Positions 44,501 to 56,632 of a DNA stretch of 64,000 nt are shown here, in pieces. Below the pieces are notes generated by a model. It ran no database searches. It was not told where the DNA came from and was given only the letters and a program-made list of their open reading frames with translations. The DNA comes from Camellia lanceoleosa (lineage: Eukaryota > Streptophyta > Magnoliopsida > Ericales > Theaceae): contig CM045762.1 of NCBI GenBank assembly GCA_025200525.1, positions 76,877,217 through 76,941,216 of the forward strand. Reading direction: 5' to 3'. Both the position numbers and the translations under genes were made by a program. Numbering within the stretch: the stretch's first letter is position 1; the number at the start of each line of letters is the position of its first letter.

Positions 44501-45886
44501 CATTGCCATGCCCCTTTCATGCTCTCTGTTACAGCAAATCAAGAATCAGCAGCCTTTCGGGGCTTGGCGCGCTCTCCAAAAACCATCGCAAAACAAAGGC
44601 TAATCAGGGCATCGCAGTAGATTTCGGCGCAAAGGCAACCCGGACATGCATCATTCATCATCTAAAGAAGAATCAAGGCAGCCCCCTGGCTTGCATGCCA
44701 GTTTTATTATTTTTCTTAGTTAATTTGTAAATTAATTAGGAATTTGTACATATTTGGACTGTACTATTCGGGACTGTATATTATTCATTCGGACCCTTTG
44801 CGCGAGGGCATAATTGTAATAAGTGTGCGTGTGTGTGATGCATGTCTTCCAACCCCACGTCTTTCTTCCCTTTTAGTCATCCGCTTATGATGGTTAGATT
44901 AGGGCATGTTTCAATTAGCATACAGTATGATAGCATGTTTGCATTCATTCATCTGTCTTGCATGCACCGGGCTCGGCGCATCATACAAACTGCATTCGTA
45001 TTTCAATTCCAAGTTGAATACATGTTAGCTGTAGCATTCCATATGCCATGTTTAGAATAGCCAAGCCTGCTATAGTTTGCATCTTTGCATGTGTTGCATT
45101 AGGCATTTCTGTATACTTAGGATCATGCATGGATTTCTAATTAGCTTCTGTTTTGGCTTGGAGTACTCGGTGAGTTTTTATGCTTTAGCATCCTTGCATG
45201 CGTGTGAGTGACTGCCATGAATAGCATGCTTACCATGAGGCTAAATGCTTATGTGATATAACTGCCTGAATGCCTGTGGGTGAAGGTTGGGTTATTTGAA
45301 TTGGAACAGTTCATCAAATGTTTGTTTTAAGCCCACTAGATAGTGGCAAAACCATGTTTTCTAAGCCCACCCGAGGGTGGTAAAATCTGCATTTTAAGCT
45401 TACTTGCGAGTAGCAAACCATGTTTACAAACAAACATGAAGTGTTTTGTTCCAATTCAGACGACTCAGTCTATACTTGTATGCTGTGCGCATCACATAGT
45501 AACCTAGGCTAAAAACCGGAATAAGAACACATAATGTTTTCAAAAATAGATATCATGGTTAGTAGAGGCCGATCTTTGACCAGACGAGCGGGGGTGCTCA
45601 CGAAGTGACCTTCCCCAATTGTACCAAAGTTCCCGAGCCGAGGCAACTTTGGTGATGACGGACACGTGGTCTTAGGCAACGAGTCAGGGTTTCCTAAATT
45701 TTCCAAAAATAAAATATTTAGGTGGCCACTCTGTATCTGGAAAAGCAGTCCATGTTTGGCACTTCTTTTCTAAAAATCTGTTTTCTCAAAACGATTTGCC
45801 TGATTTGGACTCTTTGGTTCAAGATTAAGAACCGTAACACAAATCGAGTCCGAACTGTAGCTAGGTCCCCCCGCGGGCTTGTTACA
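41523..45886 (+). mobile_element. Solo LTR (4364 bp) of the same Tat-like family
   Basis: It begins TGTAGACACCCC and ends GCGGGCTTGTTACA, and is flanked by exact taaac duplications (41518-41522 and 45887-45891). It is collinear with the LTRs at 5781 and 26138 but visibly more divergent. It keeps the TATATAA (42602), the splice donor GTGAGC (42841), the degenerate repeat block and a TGGCCACTCTG version of the primer-site-like motif (45723). It represents an older insertion reduced by LTR-LTR recombination. Confidence 0.95.
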
Positions 45887-46244
45887 TAAACCTACTCAAT
45901 TTAGTGAGTTAATCTTTATAAATTTAGTAATAATTTTTCATCAAAAACACTAAGGTCATGTTTGATTCACAAGACTAATAGTGAAAGTGTTAATAATTTC
46001 ATCAAGTTAGTGTGGTATTCACTATCCAATTAGGTTAGTAAGATAAATTATCCCTTTGTCCATTATTTGATTTGCATTAGATTAGAAAATATATGAATGT
46101 AAACTAAGTTCTCTAGATCTTAGTAGAAAGATCTGTTTGATTGTGAGGTCAGAAATTAACACCGACAAAAAGAGAAATTAAGATGTAGGATTTTCTTCTC
46201 CAACTAGGGTATAATACGTTATATAGAAAGTTTTTAGGAACAAA

Positions 46245-48360
46245 ATGGAGCATCACGCTGGTGGAGGCTGGAAACCGGTATTCAGAAGAAGGCAAGGAAG
46301 ACATGGAGCATCAACAGACACTCATACGGTGTTTGTGGATGATATACCCATTGGTATGAACCCAAAAGACTTATACGTACTGTTTGCTAAGTTTGGGGTT
46401 GTTAAGGATGTCTTCATTCCAAATAAGAGGAGGAGATTAACACAGTCTAGATTTGGGTTTGTAAGATATGACTGCCCCATCGCGGCTAGAGTAGCAGTAC
46501 AGAAAATGAATGGGTTATGGTGTGAAAATAAGGTTATGAAGGTGAAAAGGGCAGAGTACGAGAATGAACAGATTGGGAAAGATAAGCTAAAAGTAAAAAA
46601 ATGTACCAGTGAAGAAGACAATAGATATACCTAGGAGAATGGATATTGCTGGGAGAGTGAACACAGCTGGAAACGTAAAAAAGGGATCATACGTTGAGGT
46701 GGTGAAAGGTATGAAAGGAGGTGAAGGTAATGCTTACAGAGTAATAGCAGAGGAGTATGGTAATAGATGGATGTCTACAAGTGCAATATTAAAATTGAGA
46801 GATCAGTGCAACATTTTGGATCTAAAGTCAGAACTGACAAGCAGGGGGTTGAAGGATCTAAAAGTCAGAGAAGGAGGAGGGAGGGTAGTATTTCTATCCT
46901 TTTTATCTGAGAATGTCATGAAAGCTATAATGCAGGAGATGGAAGAATGGATTTATGACTGGTGCGAGAGTTTTAGTAGATGAGAATGTGGAATGATAGT
47001 GGATAATGAGAGATCCGTGTGGCTTAGTTGCTTTGGTATTCCACCTAACTTACGGAATACAAAAAATTTCCAACGAATTGGGGAACTATGGGGAAAGTTA
47101 GTAGAGATGAATGATAATATCACAAGTATGGAGTCTTTCAAATGTGGACGAATCAAAATATGCACACACCAGTTGGAAAGAATTGATCAATTGGTGATGG
47201 TAGAATGCAGAGGTAATTTTCACCCCGTTCGTGTTGTAGAGGAAAGCATCCTTGGTGATGGGATTCATGAGAACCACTGCACATGCAAAGGAAAGCTAAG
47301 TGGTAGGGACTCAGTACAGAACAATACTGGGGTTAACCAAAGCTCTGTGCAACACCAAGGGAACAATGAAGAAGATGAGGACGTGGCTTACAAAGAGACT
47401 GAGGTGGCTTGCAATGAGAATGGCGTGGAAGAGGAGAAGGGGACAGGCAAAAAGACTGAGCTGGAGGTTCAGGGTGACCTGGCAGGGAAAGTGAGGGGTG
47501 AAATAGTTGGGCAGATAGACGATGAGCATGCCTACAACTATTCATCGTTTTCAATGGTGAATGAATCTGATCCAAATCTGGTAGCTAAAGACGTAGGGGG
47601 GGCGGCTGTAATTAAGTATACAGGTTCCAAGGGAGGCATGAATGATTATGATGGCCAGTGTGCAGAGGAATGGGGGAAACGAAGTGTAAAAGGTAAAGGA
47701 GGATCTGAAGGGCTTTTGAGAAGCATTGGTGAAAATGATCTTTGCGGGCCTAATGTTGTTTTGGAAGTAGTGTTACCTATGGACCAGCCTGGTGCTGGTT
47801 GTAATGGGCCTCACTTGTCAAGACTTAGGCCAAAGGAGTTTAGAATAGGCCCAACCAATGAAGAGGGGACCAGCAAGCAACACAATGGGCAGAGATATAG
47901 GCCAATTCCTATAGTCAGTTTTGGTAAACAACCCACGAAATTGGTGGCTGAATCATTGACGGAGGTCCAGTCAAACCAGGAGAATGGATTGTAACTTCTG
48001 GGAGGAAATGGGGAAGGGACTCTACCAGGTGGTTGTAGAGATACCAGAGGATTAAGAAGGGAAAAGGAAGCAAGAATCCGTAAGAAATCAAGAACGAAGG
48101 GGTTGTTGTTTCGTAGGGATTTTCAACGTGGAGCTATACTTCGAGAAGCTGTTGCAGCGGTATCAGCATCGCTCTCGGTATCCAATAATTCGTCTTGCCA
48201 GATGAGGAAGATTAAGGAAGCACATGATACAATTCAGGTAGGCAGAGCTTTGGGATTGGATTTTGGAGGAAAGAAGGTTGAATTAGTTAACAAGATTGTG
48301 CGAATGGAGGAAGAGGATGAGGCAAGAGCTGCAGAGGTGCAGGAAGATGGTGATGACTAG
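46245..48360 (+). pseudogene. LINE ORF1 with RRM domain
   Basis: The start MEHHAGGGWKP is followed by an RNA-recognition motif (about residues 25-100): HTVFVDDIPIGMNPKDLYVL as the RNP2 region and SRFGFVRYD as RNP1. After a frameshift near 46620 it continues with a DUF4283-like section (VWLSCFGIPPNLRN, FKCGRIKICT). A long acidic linker follows, then a C-terminal part (RKIKEAHDTIQVGRALGLDF, EEEDEARAAEVQEDGDD) just upstream of ORF2. In-frame stops occur at 46981-46983 and 47992-47994. The protein would bind LINE RNA. RRM-bearing ORF1 proteins are known in plant L1 elements. Confidence 0.85.
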
Positions 48361-48401
48361 TGTAGCACCATACGGGAGCATAGGAGTTCTGTACTTTTCT
48401 A

Positions 48402-51400
48402 ATGAAGATCTTATCATGGAATGTGAGAGGGATTGGTAGAGCGGAGAAAAAAAGAAGGATTAAGGCGTTTTTAAGTGAACAGATGGTGGATATGGTGTTA
48501 TTTCAAGAAACAAAAAAATCAGATGTCGATGAAAGGGTTGTGAGATCTTTGTGGCCACATGACTTATTGGAGTTCCTGGTTGTAGATGCGGAAGGTAGTG
48601 CGGGCGGTCTATTATGCACTTGGAAACCTAATGTATTCAAATTAAAGGAATGCTGTAGCTCTAGGAGGTTCGTGTTGATGTCAGGTATGATTTATTCTAG
48701 CCTTGACTATGTAGTTGGTAATATTTATGCTCCTAATGAGGAGGCAGATAGAAGACAATTTTGGGAAGTCTTGTCTAGACTGAAAGCATCATTTCCTAAA
48801 CCATGGTGTTTGGGTGGTGATTTTAATGAAGTCTCATCAGTAGTAGAGAGAAAAGGCTGTCTAAGGAGGAGTAAGGGAATGCATGATTTTATCAGTTTCA
48901 TTGAAAGCCTTGAGCTTGTGGACATGCCAATGTTAGGGAGGCAGTACACATGGGGTACTTCACAGCATTGGAGCAGAATTGATAGATTTTTAGTAAACCC
49001 AGAATGGCTGGAGTGGTTCAAACTTAAGATTTGGGGTTTACCTCGATTAATATCTGATCATTGCCCTATTGTGTTAATGGAGGATGATAGAGATTATGGG
49101 CCCAAACCCTTTAGATTTATTAATGCCTGGGTGCTACATCCTCTATTCTCTAAAGAAATTCAAAAGGTATGGGATAACGCACAGTTGGAAGGGTGGGCTG
49201 GGTATATCATCATGACCAAGCTGAGATCATTAAAGGTGGCATTGAGAAAATGGAACTGTGAGGTGTTTGGAATTGTGGAGACTAGGATTAAAGAAGCTGA
49301 ATCAGAACTTCATGCCATTGATCTGTTAGCTGAGTCTAGAACTCTCAATCAGGAAGAGATTGTGAAGAAAAAAGAGGTGATAAGTATGGTCTGGAAGCTC
49401 AGGAAGAGAAAGGAGTGGTTATGGTTACAAAAATCAAGGCTAGATTGGGCACTAAAAGGTGACAAGAACACAAGTTCCTTCCATGTCATGGCTACAGTAA
49501 GACAAAGTAGGAATATGATTAACTCATTGAAGATTAGGAAAACTATTGTAGAAAAGCCCAGGGAGATTAAACAAGCAGTTGTTAATCATTTCAAGGCGCA
49601 CTTTGATTAAGTTTGGAAAATCAGGCCTGGTATTGGTGGGCTATTCAAGAAGGTGGATTGCAATCTAGCAAAGGATATACTGGAAAAAGATTTTTCAGAG
49701 TCTGAAGTGTGGAGAGCAATAAAAGAGTGTGATGGCAATAAAGCTCCAGGACCAGATGGGTTTAATATGATTTGTTTTCAAAAGGGATGGAAATTTATGA
49801 AGAAAGACTTAATGAAATTCATGAATGAATTTCATAAGAATAGCAAATTGGGGTATGGAGTAAATTGTTCATTTATTGTTTTGATTCCTAAAAAGGATTG
49901 CCCATCCTCTCTTGGTGATTACAGGCCTATTAGCTTGATAAACTCAGTATATAAAATTTTATCTAAGGTTTTGGCTTATAGATTCAAGCAAGTGCTACCG
50001 TCTGTAATTGACAATGTTTAATCTGCGTTTTTGGGTGGGAGAAACATCATGGATGGAGTTTTCATTGCTAATGAGGCTGTGGAATGGTAGAAGAAATCCA
50101 AGAAGAAAGGAATAATCCTTAAGTTGGACTTTGAAAAAGCATATGATTCGGTATATTGGAATTTTCTGTTAAAAATGTTAGAGAACTTTGGTTTCGGGTA
50201 TAGATGGATTGGGTGGATGAAAGAATGTATTTCTTCAGCAAGAGTATCTGTGCTTGTTAATGGGTCCCCATCTGAAGAGTTCAATCCCCAAAGAGGGTTA
50301 AGGCAAGGGGATCCACTATCACCTTTTCTGTTCAATGTTGTAGCGGAAGGGCTTAATATTTTAGTATTGAGAGCAAAGGAGTTGGGAATTATAAAAGGGG
50401 TGGAAATGGGTTCTAGGAGGGTTACTGTTTCCCATCTCCAGTTTGCGGATGACACTTTATTTTTATGCGAAGCTGATTGGGCAGAAATTGAGGCCATGAA
50501 AAGAGTATTAAGATGTTTTGAAATAGTATCTGGGTTGAGAATAAACTTCCATAAAAGTGTAGTTTGTGGAGTGGGTGTGGATGATGAGTTGGTTAAGGAG
50601 TTTGCAGCTAAGCTTAATTGTTTGGGTCAAAAACTCCTTTTGAAGTACTTAGGGCTGCCACTGGGAGCCAATCCTAGTCGAAGACAAACTTGGCAACCAA
50701 TTATTGACAAGGTCAAGCTGAAATTGTCAGGATGGAAAAGAAGATTGTTGTCATTTGCAGGAAGATTGGTTCTCATAAAATCAGTGCTGTCCTCATTGCC
50801 CACTTATTACATGTCCTTATTTAAGATACCAGAAGGTGTAGCTAAGGATATCAATAGATTGCAAGCAGCATTCCTGTGGGGGGGATACAGAACTCAGGAG
50901 AAAAGTGCACCTGGTAAGATGGAAAGAAGTTTTGAAGAATAAGAACTAAGGGGGTTTGGGAATCACAGATTTAAGTTTGGTAAATCAGTGTTTGCTATTA
51001 AAATGGTGGTGGAGGTATGCTTTGGAGGAGGGTTCATTGTGGAAAGAAGTTGTTTGCAACATATATGGATCTGTTGGGGGGTAGTGGTCACCTTTGGTTA
51101 CAGATTCAGGCCATATGTCTAAAATCTGGAAGGGCATAGTGGGTGTATCAGTCAGTAATTCTGATCTGTATAATTTCTTTAGGGAGAATACGGTTATTTT
51201 AATTGGTAATGGTCAGAGAATAAGATTCTGGGATGATGTATGGATGGGGGGAGTTAGTCTCATATCTCAATTCCCTAGATTGTACCAATTGAGTGAAGAG
51301 AAAGAGATCTCACTGAGCAATCTGATATCAAGGAAAGATCTGTCCAATGAATGGAGTTTTAGGTTCAGAAGATCTTTACATGCTTGGGAAGAGGAAGAAA

Positions 51401-52074
51401 ATTCAAGGCTTACTGCTCTGCTGGGTGATGGTCCTTGTTTGCATATGGAACAAAGTGATTCCATGAGATGGAAGGCAAGCCCAGATAGGATTTTCAAGGT
51501 GAATACTGCATATAAATGGTGCCAATTGGCAAATGGTATAAAATCCACTTCCACAGGGCTAATTTGGAATACTTTCGCTCCACCTAAAGCCAAGTTTATC
51601 ATGTGGTTAGCATGGAAAGGCAGGTTAAAGACAGTTGAGTTCCTCAATAGAATTGGAGTGTTGAGGGATAATGTTGACTCATCTTGTATTTTTTGTAAAG
51701 AAGAAGTCGAATCTGTGAACCACATTATTCTTTTTTGTCCTGTTATTTGGAAAATCTGGTTGAATATAATGCAGTGGTGGGGGCTGTCATGGGTAGTTCC
51801 AAGGTCTGTGGAAGGGTTGATACAATGGTGGATGAGCTGGAAGTTTAGAAAAAAGGAAAGTCAAGTTTGGAGAGCAATTCCAACAGCTGTGATATGGTGA
51901 ACTTGGAAATGTAGAAATGACTACCTGTTTTCTGGTATACAGCCTAACCTGGTGGAACTATGTGAACTTATCAAAGTCAGGGTTGCGTCTTGGTGGAAAT
52001 CTTGTGATCCAAAATGTTCTTTTTCTATTACAGATGTTATTTATAATTTGCAGCAGGTGAGAAATTGTCTCTAA
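48402..52074 (+). pseudogene. LINE ORF2: AP-type endonuclease, reverse transcriptase, zinc-binding domain
   Basis: The endonuclease (about 48402-49080) shows ILSWNVRGIG, FQETKK, GNIYAPN, WCLGGDFNE and the catalytic SDHCPI. The RT shows KAPGPDGF, LIPKKDCPSSLGDYRPISL, LDFEKAYDSV, GLRQGDPLSPFLFNVVAEGL and the active-site LQFADDTLF (about 50441-50467). A zf-RVT region follows (FAPPKAKFIMWLAWKGRL, CIFCKEEVESVNHIILFC) and a tail to LQQVRNCL at 52074. Stops at 49608-49610, about 50019-50021, about 50088, about 50940 and 51898-51900, and a frameshift between 50940 and 51094, inactivate it. Two of the stops (HFD*VW and NV*SAFLGGRN) are likely CAA-to-TAA. ORF2 starts 41 bp after ORF1 ends. Confidence 0.92.
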
Positions 52075-52961
52075 GCACAAGGTGAAAAGAAATCTATGTG
52101 AGGTGTACCTGGTAGTGATGCTGGTGTTTGCTACTCTTATGGTTGGTCTGATAAGCAAGATTGAATCCAGTAATCAAAGGAGATCCTCATCTAGATGCAG
52201 AGTTGTGCTAATGTCTGTTGCTATATGCTGAGCTGTGATTGCTGTAGAGTTGAATCAGTGGGGCTACTGGTGTGTCTACTTCTGTATGCTAATTTTGTGT
52301 TGGCTGTCTAGGACTGAAAGATTGAGGCTGATGTCTAGGAGTGCAGGTTTGGAGTTGGTGTTTGCTGGTTGGCTGCTGGCTTGAATGTTTGATGTTGCTC
52401 TAGATGATGTAGGTTGATCTGTGTGGGAGGAAGAACAGACTGGTATGCTCTGAATGATGTATGGATGGAGTGCGCTGGAACTCGACCGCTGTGGTTGGTC
52501 GTTTGTTCTTTGGGTTTGCTACTGAAGTTCATCCTCTATTCACCTGCTAGCAGTTTGTTGGAGAATAGCAGATGTTGCTGTCTTTGTTGTATGCAGAACT
52601 GTTGGAGTGCATTGTTTTGATGAGGTGCAAAGCCACATATCAGTAGCCATGAGGCGTAGCAGCTGAATCTGAATTGATTTGGTTTGTGCCTTGATCAAGT
52701 AGGGCCCATAGTTTTGTTTGTGTTGTTTTTCCCTACTTGTTTTGTTTGCCTTCTCTCTCTTTTTGGTTCTTTTGATTGGTTCCTCACTAATCTTGGGTCA
52801 AGTGCTAGCATAGGATTGCACTTCCTTATCGGTGCCAACCCAGTTGGGATTGGTAAGGTTAGTTATGATGCTTTTTGCACTTCCCCTCTTTGTTGATGTA
52901 AGATTTCGCATGTACTTGCTTTCTTTATCAATAAAGTTTCTTTTGCTGATCAAAAAAAATT
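52075..52961 (+). other. LINE 3' untranslated region
   Basis: This is GT-rich sequence without a conserved ORF. It ends with tttatcaataaagtttc and a run of eight A residues before the target duplication. Confidence 0.7.
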
Positions 52962-52972
52962 TATGAATGTAA

Positions 52973-53264
52973 GATTATAACTATATTTATCTTTTTTTTC
53001 AATCTTACCCTCCATCAATGTTTTTTCACAATCTTTACTTCATCAAAATTTCTTCATAAACGTGGTTTTGAAAAAATTATAAATAAATAAATAAAAGCAA
53101 AATAAAAATACAAAATACAAATGTCATGTTTAGTTTGTTTTTTATTTTATTTTTTAAAAAAAATATAAACTAATTTGATCAAATAAATATCAAGAAATAT
53201 TTTTAAAAATTAATTTTGGCCTTCTAAAATATAAAATTATATAAAATAATAAGTGTTTTAATTT
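52973..53264. other. AT-rich DNA, no gene seen
   Basis: This contains T- and A-runs and nothing else recognisable. It may belong to an insertion that split the MITE before the LINE arrived. Confidence 0.35.
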
Positions 53265-53585
53265 CGGTCCAGCTTGTCCCATTTTTGGGCCCCATTTCAA
53301 TAATTTGAACCATTTGATGTGTAGAACTCGTCAAGTATTATATCTCCATAAAAAATCATGTTGATTAGATATCCATAGCTATTTGATCATATCAGTTTTG
53401 TATAAAAAAATGAATCGTAAAAAATAAATGGTTGACAGAAATCTGATTCGATCAAATAGATATTAATATTCAATCAACGTGATTTTTTATAAAATTATAA
53501 CATTTGACGAGTTCTATATATTGAACGGATTAGATTAGCGAAAACGGCCCAAAAATGAGCCCAAGGGCCAGACTAGACGGTCCAG
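53265..53585. mobile_element. Foldback element of about 320 bp
   Basis: The left end (ggtccagcttgtcccattt, ttgggcc, then gtagaactcgtcaagt) pairs with the inverted right end (acatttgacgagttctat, then ggcccaaaaatgagcccaa and agacggtcc). The interior keeps gattagatat and caaatagata as inner complements. The superfamily is undetermined. Confidence 0.6.
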
Positions 53586-53940
53586 TCATGATGTCCAATT
53601 GAAGACAAATTGGACCCTTTTAATTTTTAGTTAAGGGTAAAAGAGTCTTTTGTTGTATTTTCTAGCTTAAGACATATAATCTCACCCCTACCTCATTACT
53701 AATAATCCTACAAATTTGTTGGTTTAATTATCCATTAAATTAATAATCCTGAAACAAAATTTCAAAATAAGCGTAAAATTATTGGACACACGGATTAATA
53801 ATCTCAGTCTCATGCTCTAATCTTGTCAATCAAACATGCCCTAACAGTATTATCAATTGGACCAAATTAATACAAAATCTAAAATTAAGGATAAAAATTC
53901 AGAAATATAGAAACTAAAATAATATAAAAAGAAAATTACA

Positions 53941-54904
53941 CTAACGGTCCCTATAGTTTGGAACTTGTGTCACTTTAATCCCTGACCTTTCAATGTGATA
54001 GATTTGACCCTAAATTTTGAATCTCGTTCCAAAGAAGGACAATTGAAGACACCGTTATTTCATTTGAAGGGTAAAGTTGTTAATTTGATAAAATATAACT
54101 AATTTGACAAAAAATAAATGTCAAAAAATTATTTTTAAATTTTTAAAAATTATTTTTACTAACCAAAGATAAAGTTATATAAAAATGATAAATATATATA
54201 TATATATATATATTTATTTTACCAAATTAATTTTTAGTATGTGTTTGGATGATCATGTAATGGGTGATTATTTTTATTGATAGTTTTTTATGGTTATCAT
54301 GTACTAGATTGTTGTATTTGTTGTTAACCGATATTTTTGAATGGTTATCATGTAATGTGTGATTATTAGACTTTTAATGTATAATGGATATGTTTAATAT
54401 ATGAAATGTTTTTAATTTTAAATTTTTTGATTTAATTGATTGGTTTAATAATAACATCAAAATTGTCATCATGTTTGACTTTTAAAAAAATTAAAAAAAA
54501 AAAACTAATTTAACCAAAATCAATATCAAAACAAATTATTTAAAAAAATTATTTCTACCATCTCAAAAATAAAATTATATAAAAATGATGTGTTTTTAAA
54601 AAAAAAATTTTGGCCAATTTAATTTTTTGTTTCTTAGAAAAAATTTCTAAAAACCAAATTAAATATAACTTTATAACCAAAAAAGTTACAATATTATTCA
54701 TTAAAAAAAGTCAATATATTTCAAACAACATATAAGTTAACTAACACAAAAATAAGTTATATGACGACTTTACCCTTAAAATGGAGTAACAATGTCTTCA
54801 ATTATTCTTATTTAGAACAAGATTCAAAATTCAAGATTAAATATATCATAATTAAAAGGTTAAGGAATAAAGTGGCACAAATCCTAAATTATAAGAACTG
54901 TTAA
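53941..54904. mobile_element. Long-TIR foldback element of about 960 bp
   Basis: The first about 150 bp (ctaacggtccctatagtttg, cactttaatccctgacctt, gaatctcgttccaa, caattgaagacaccgtta, gggtaaagttgt) reappear inverted over the last 150 bp (acgactttacccttaaaatg, taacaatgtcttcaatt, ggttaaggaataaagtggca), roughly three-quarters identical. The interior is AT-rich with a (TA)n tract at about 54188-54211. It is probably a Mutator-like non-autonomous element. Confidence 0.65.
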
Positions 54905-55290
54905 TATAAGTCGTCCTAATATAAAAGGTAAAATATGGAGACTATCGATATAAATAATTAAGGAAAATAGTTTTGAGGAATCCAAGTTGGGGGTGGTGTA
55001 TTAATTGGACACATGCACTGTTTGGTTTGATTGCATGTATGGTTGATAAGTTGGAGTGGTGCTACATGTAATAATTAATATATCAATATTAATTATAATA
55101 TTATTATTAATTTTATTCATTATATAAATTATAAATATTAAAAATATTTTAAATTATGTTATATCATCAATTAATATATATATAGCATTAGTTGATAAGA
55201 TTACGTGTGAATTGAGGCTTTGCTAGAAGTACAAATGGTGCAGCCAACTTTTGAAGGTCAAACGTCGGTATAGAAAGGAAAATGCTATAG
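54905..55290. other. AT-rich DNA, no gene seen
   Basis: Only ta-rich low-complexity sequence is visible. Confidence 0.35.
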
Positions 55291-55420
55291 ATCTCAAATG
55301 AATTATTAAATTTTTTACCAAATCTTTTACATAGGTGTGGAATCTATACACATGTGATTTGTGTGAGTCTCACATTCATATAAAAAATTTAATAGAAAAT
55401 TTAATAATTCATTTGGATTT
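55291..55420. mobile_element. Small foldback MITE
   Basis: The segment ctcaaatgaattattaaatt on the left pairs with aaatttaataattcatttgg on the right, with further complementarity inward (acataggtgtgg and cacatgtgattt). It is about 130 bp long. Confidence 0.5.
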
Positions 55421-55430
55421 CCTATCGTAT

Positions 55431-55520
55431 GCAAAAAGTAAATTGGCAGCAACCTCACTAAATGGGTTTTACACTGCAAAAAGTAAATTGGCAGCAACCT
55501 CACTAAATGGGTTTGACACT
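55431..55520. repeat. 45-bp tandem duplication
   Basis: The unit starting gcaaaaagtaaattggcagc occurs at 55431 and 55476 with one base difference near the end. Confidence 0.9.
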
Positions 55521-55847
55521 TTGTTTGGGCAGTGTGCATTGTGCCAACCGACTTTGGGTCTCGCAAATATTGTTGGGTGATTATTTTGGTACATGGGTTG
55601 TTGGTTTTGGAAAGCCCAAGAGGTGTACCGTTTCAATCAGATTGTGATGTTTTCCATTACAAAGACTTAATTCAAAATAATTATAATCTTTGTATTCTTA
55701 TTTCATAATTATTAGATAGGCAACGAAATCTCTCAATTGAGAGAGAGATGGAGTCTCTCTCCAGTTGTGGTGAAAATGAAAGTGAGAGCTATCAAATAGA
55801 GGTATATAGGGCGAAAATGAAGGTGAGGAAAAATATTGTAGGGTATC
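55521..55847. other. Intergenic DNA, no gene seen
   Basis: No coding or RNA signal is recognised. Confidence 0.35.
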
Positions 55848-56587
55848 AAGGGCTGTTCGCGGTTCGGTTTGGGACGGTTTGGGACGGTTTGCGGTTCGTT
55901 TTGAACTCGCCCGCATCTATGCGGTTTGGGAAAAGTTAACCCGCAACCGCCCGCAATGCGACTTGCGGTTTGTGCAGATAGGATTCGCGGATGTACGGGC
56001 GGTTACAGGTGGTTTGCGGATTGTACTTTTTTTCAAAAATTATTTTTAAACCTTTTTTTTTTCCTCTCATCTTGTCAATCTTTATTTTGGACATTTTTCC
56101 TCATATTTTATAAAATGCTCCAACATTAATAATACAGATTCATCATAGATTCATCACAAATTTAATTCTAAAAACACAGATTTGTTGCAACAAACAAAAA
56201 ATAAATAAATAAATAAACACAGACAGATCTATGAACTGATCCAATTTATATAGATCCAATAAATAAATAAACACAGATAGATCTATACAGATTCAATACA
56301 GATCCAATTTCAATACAGATTCAAAAAAAAATTAAATAAAAAATTAAACAGATTTATGAATTGATTCAATACAGATAGATTCCAAACAAACAAATAAATT
56401 AGAAAGTAAGAGACATTGATTTATGAACTAGAGAGTAAGAGACATTCCAAACAGATAAATTAAATTAAATAACAAATTAAACTGATTTAACTGATTTCAA
56501 TACAGATAAATTACACAAACAAATTTAAATCAAAAAATCTGTTGCTTAAATCAAAAATTAAATCAAAGATACATTCTAAACAAACAA

Positions 56588-56632
<45 letters not shown>

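Larger units (their letters stand above)
46103..52961 (+). mobile_element. L1-type LINE retrotransposon, full length but decayed
   Basis: It is flanked by an 11-bp duplication tatgaatgtaa (46092-46102 and 52962-52972) and ends in a short A-run after the polyadenylation-like aataaa at 52930. It contains two ORFs in the order RRM/gag-like ORF1 and endonuclease-RT ORF2, as in plant L1 elements. Both are broken by stops and frameshifts. A short 5' leader (46103-46244) and an 0.9-kb 3' untranslated region (52075-52950) are present. The duplication and the presence of a 5' leader suggest a complete insertion. Confidence 0.9.
45955..53841. mobile_element. Tourist-like MITE copy 2, split by LINE and other insertions
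   Basis: The left half (45955 to about 46040: GGTCATGTTTGATT, ggtattcactatccaatta) and right half (about 53680-53841: ctcattactaataatcctac, then aatcaaacatgccc) match the two halves of the MITE at 38779-39042. Both ends are flanked by taa (45952-45954 and 53842-53844). The LINE (46103-52961) and at least one further segment lie between. Confidence 0.65.
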
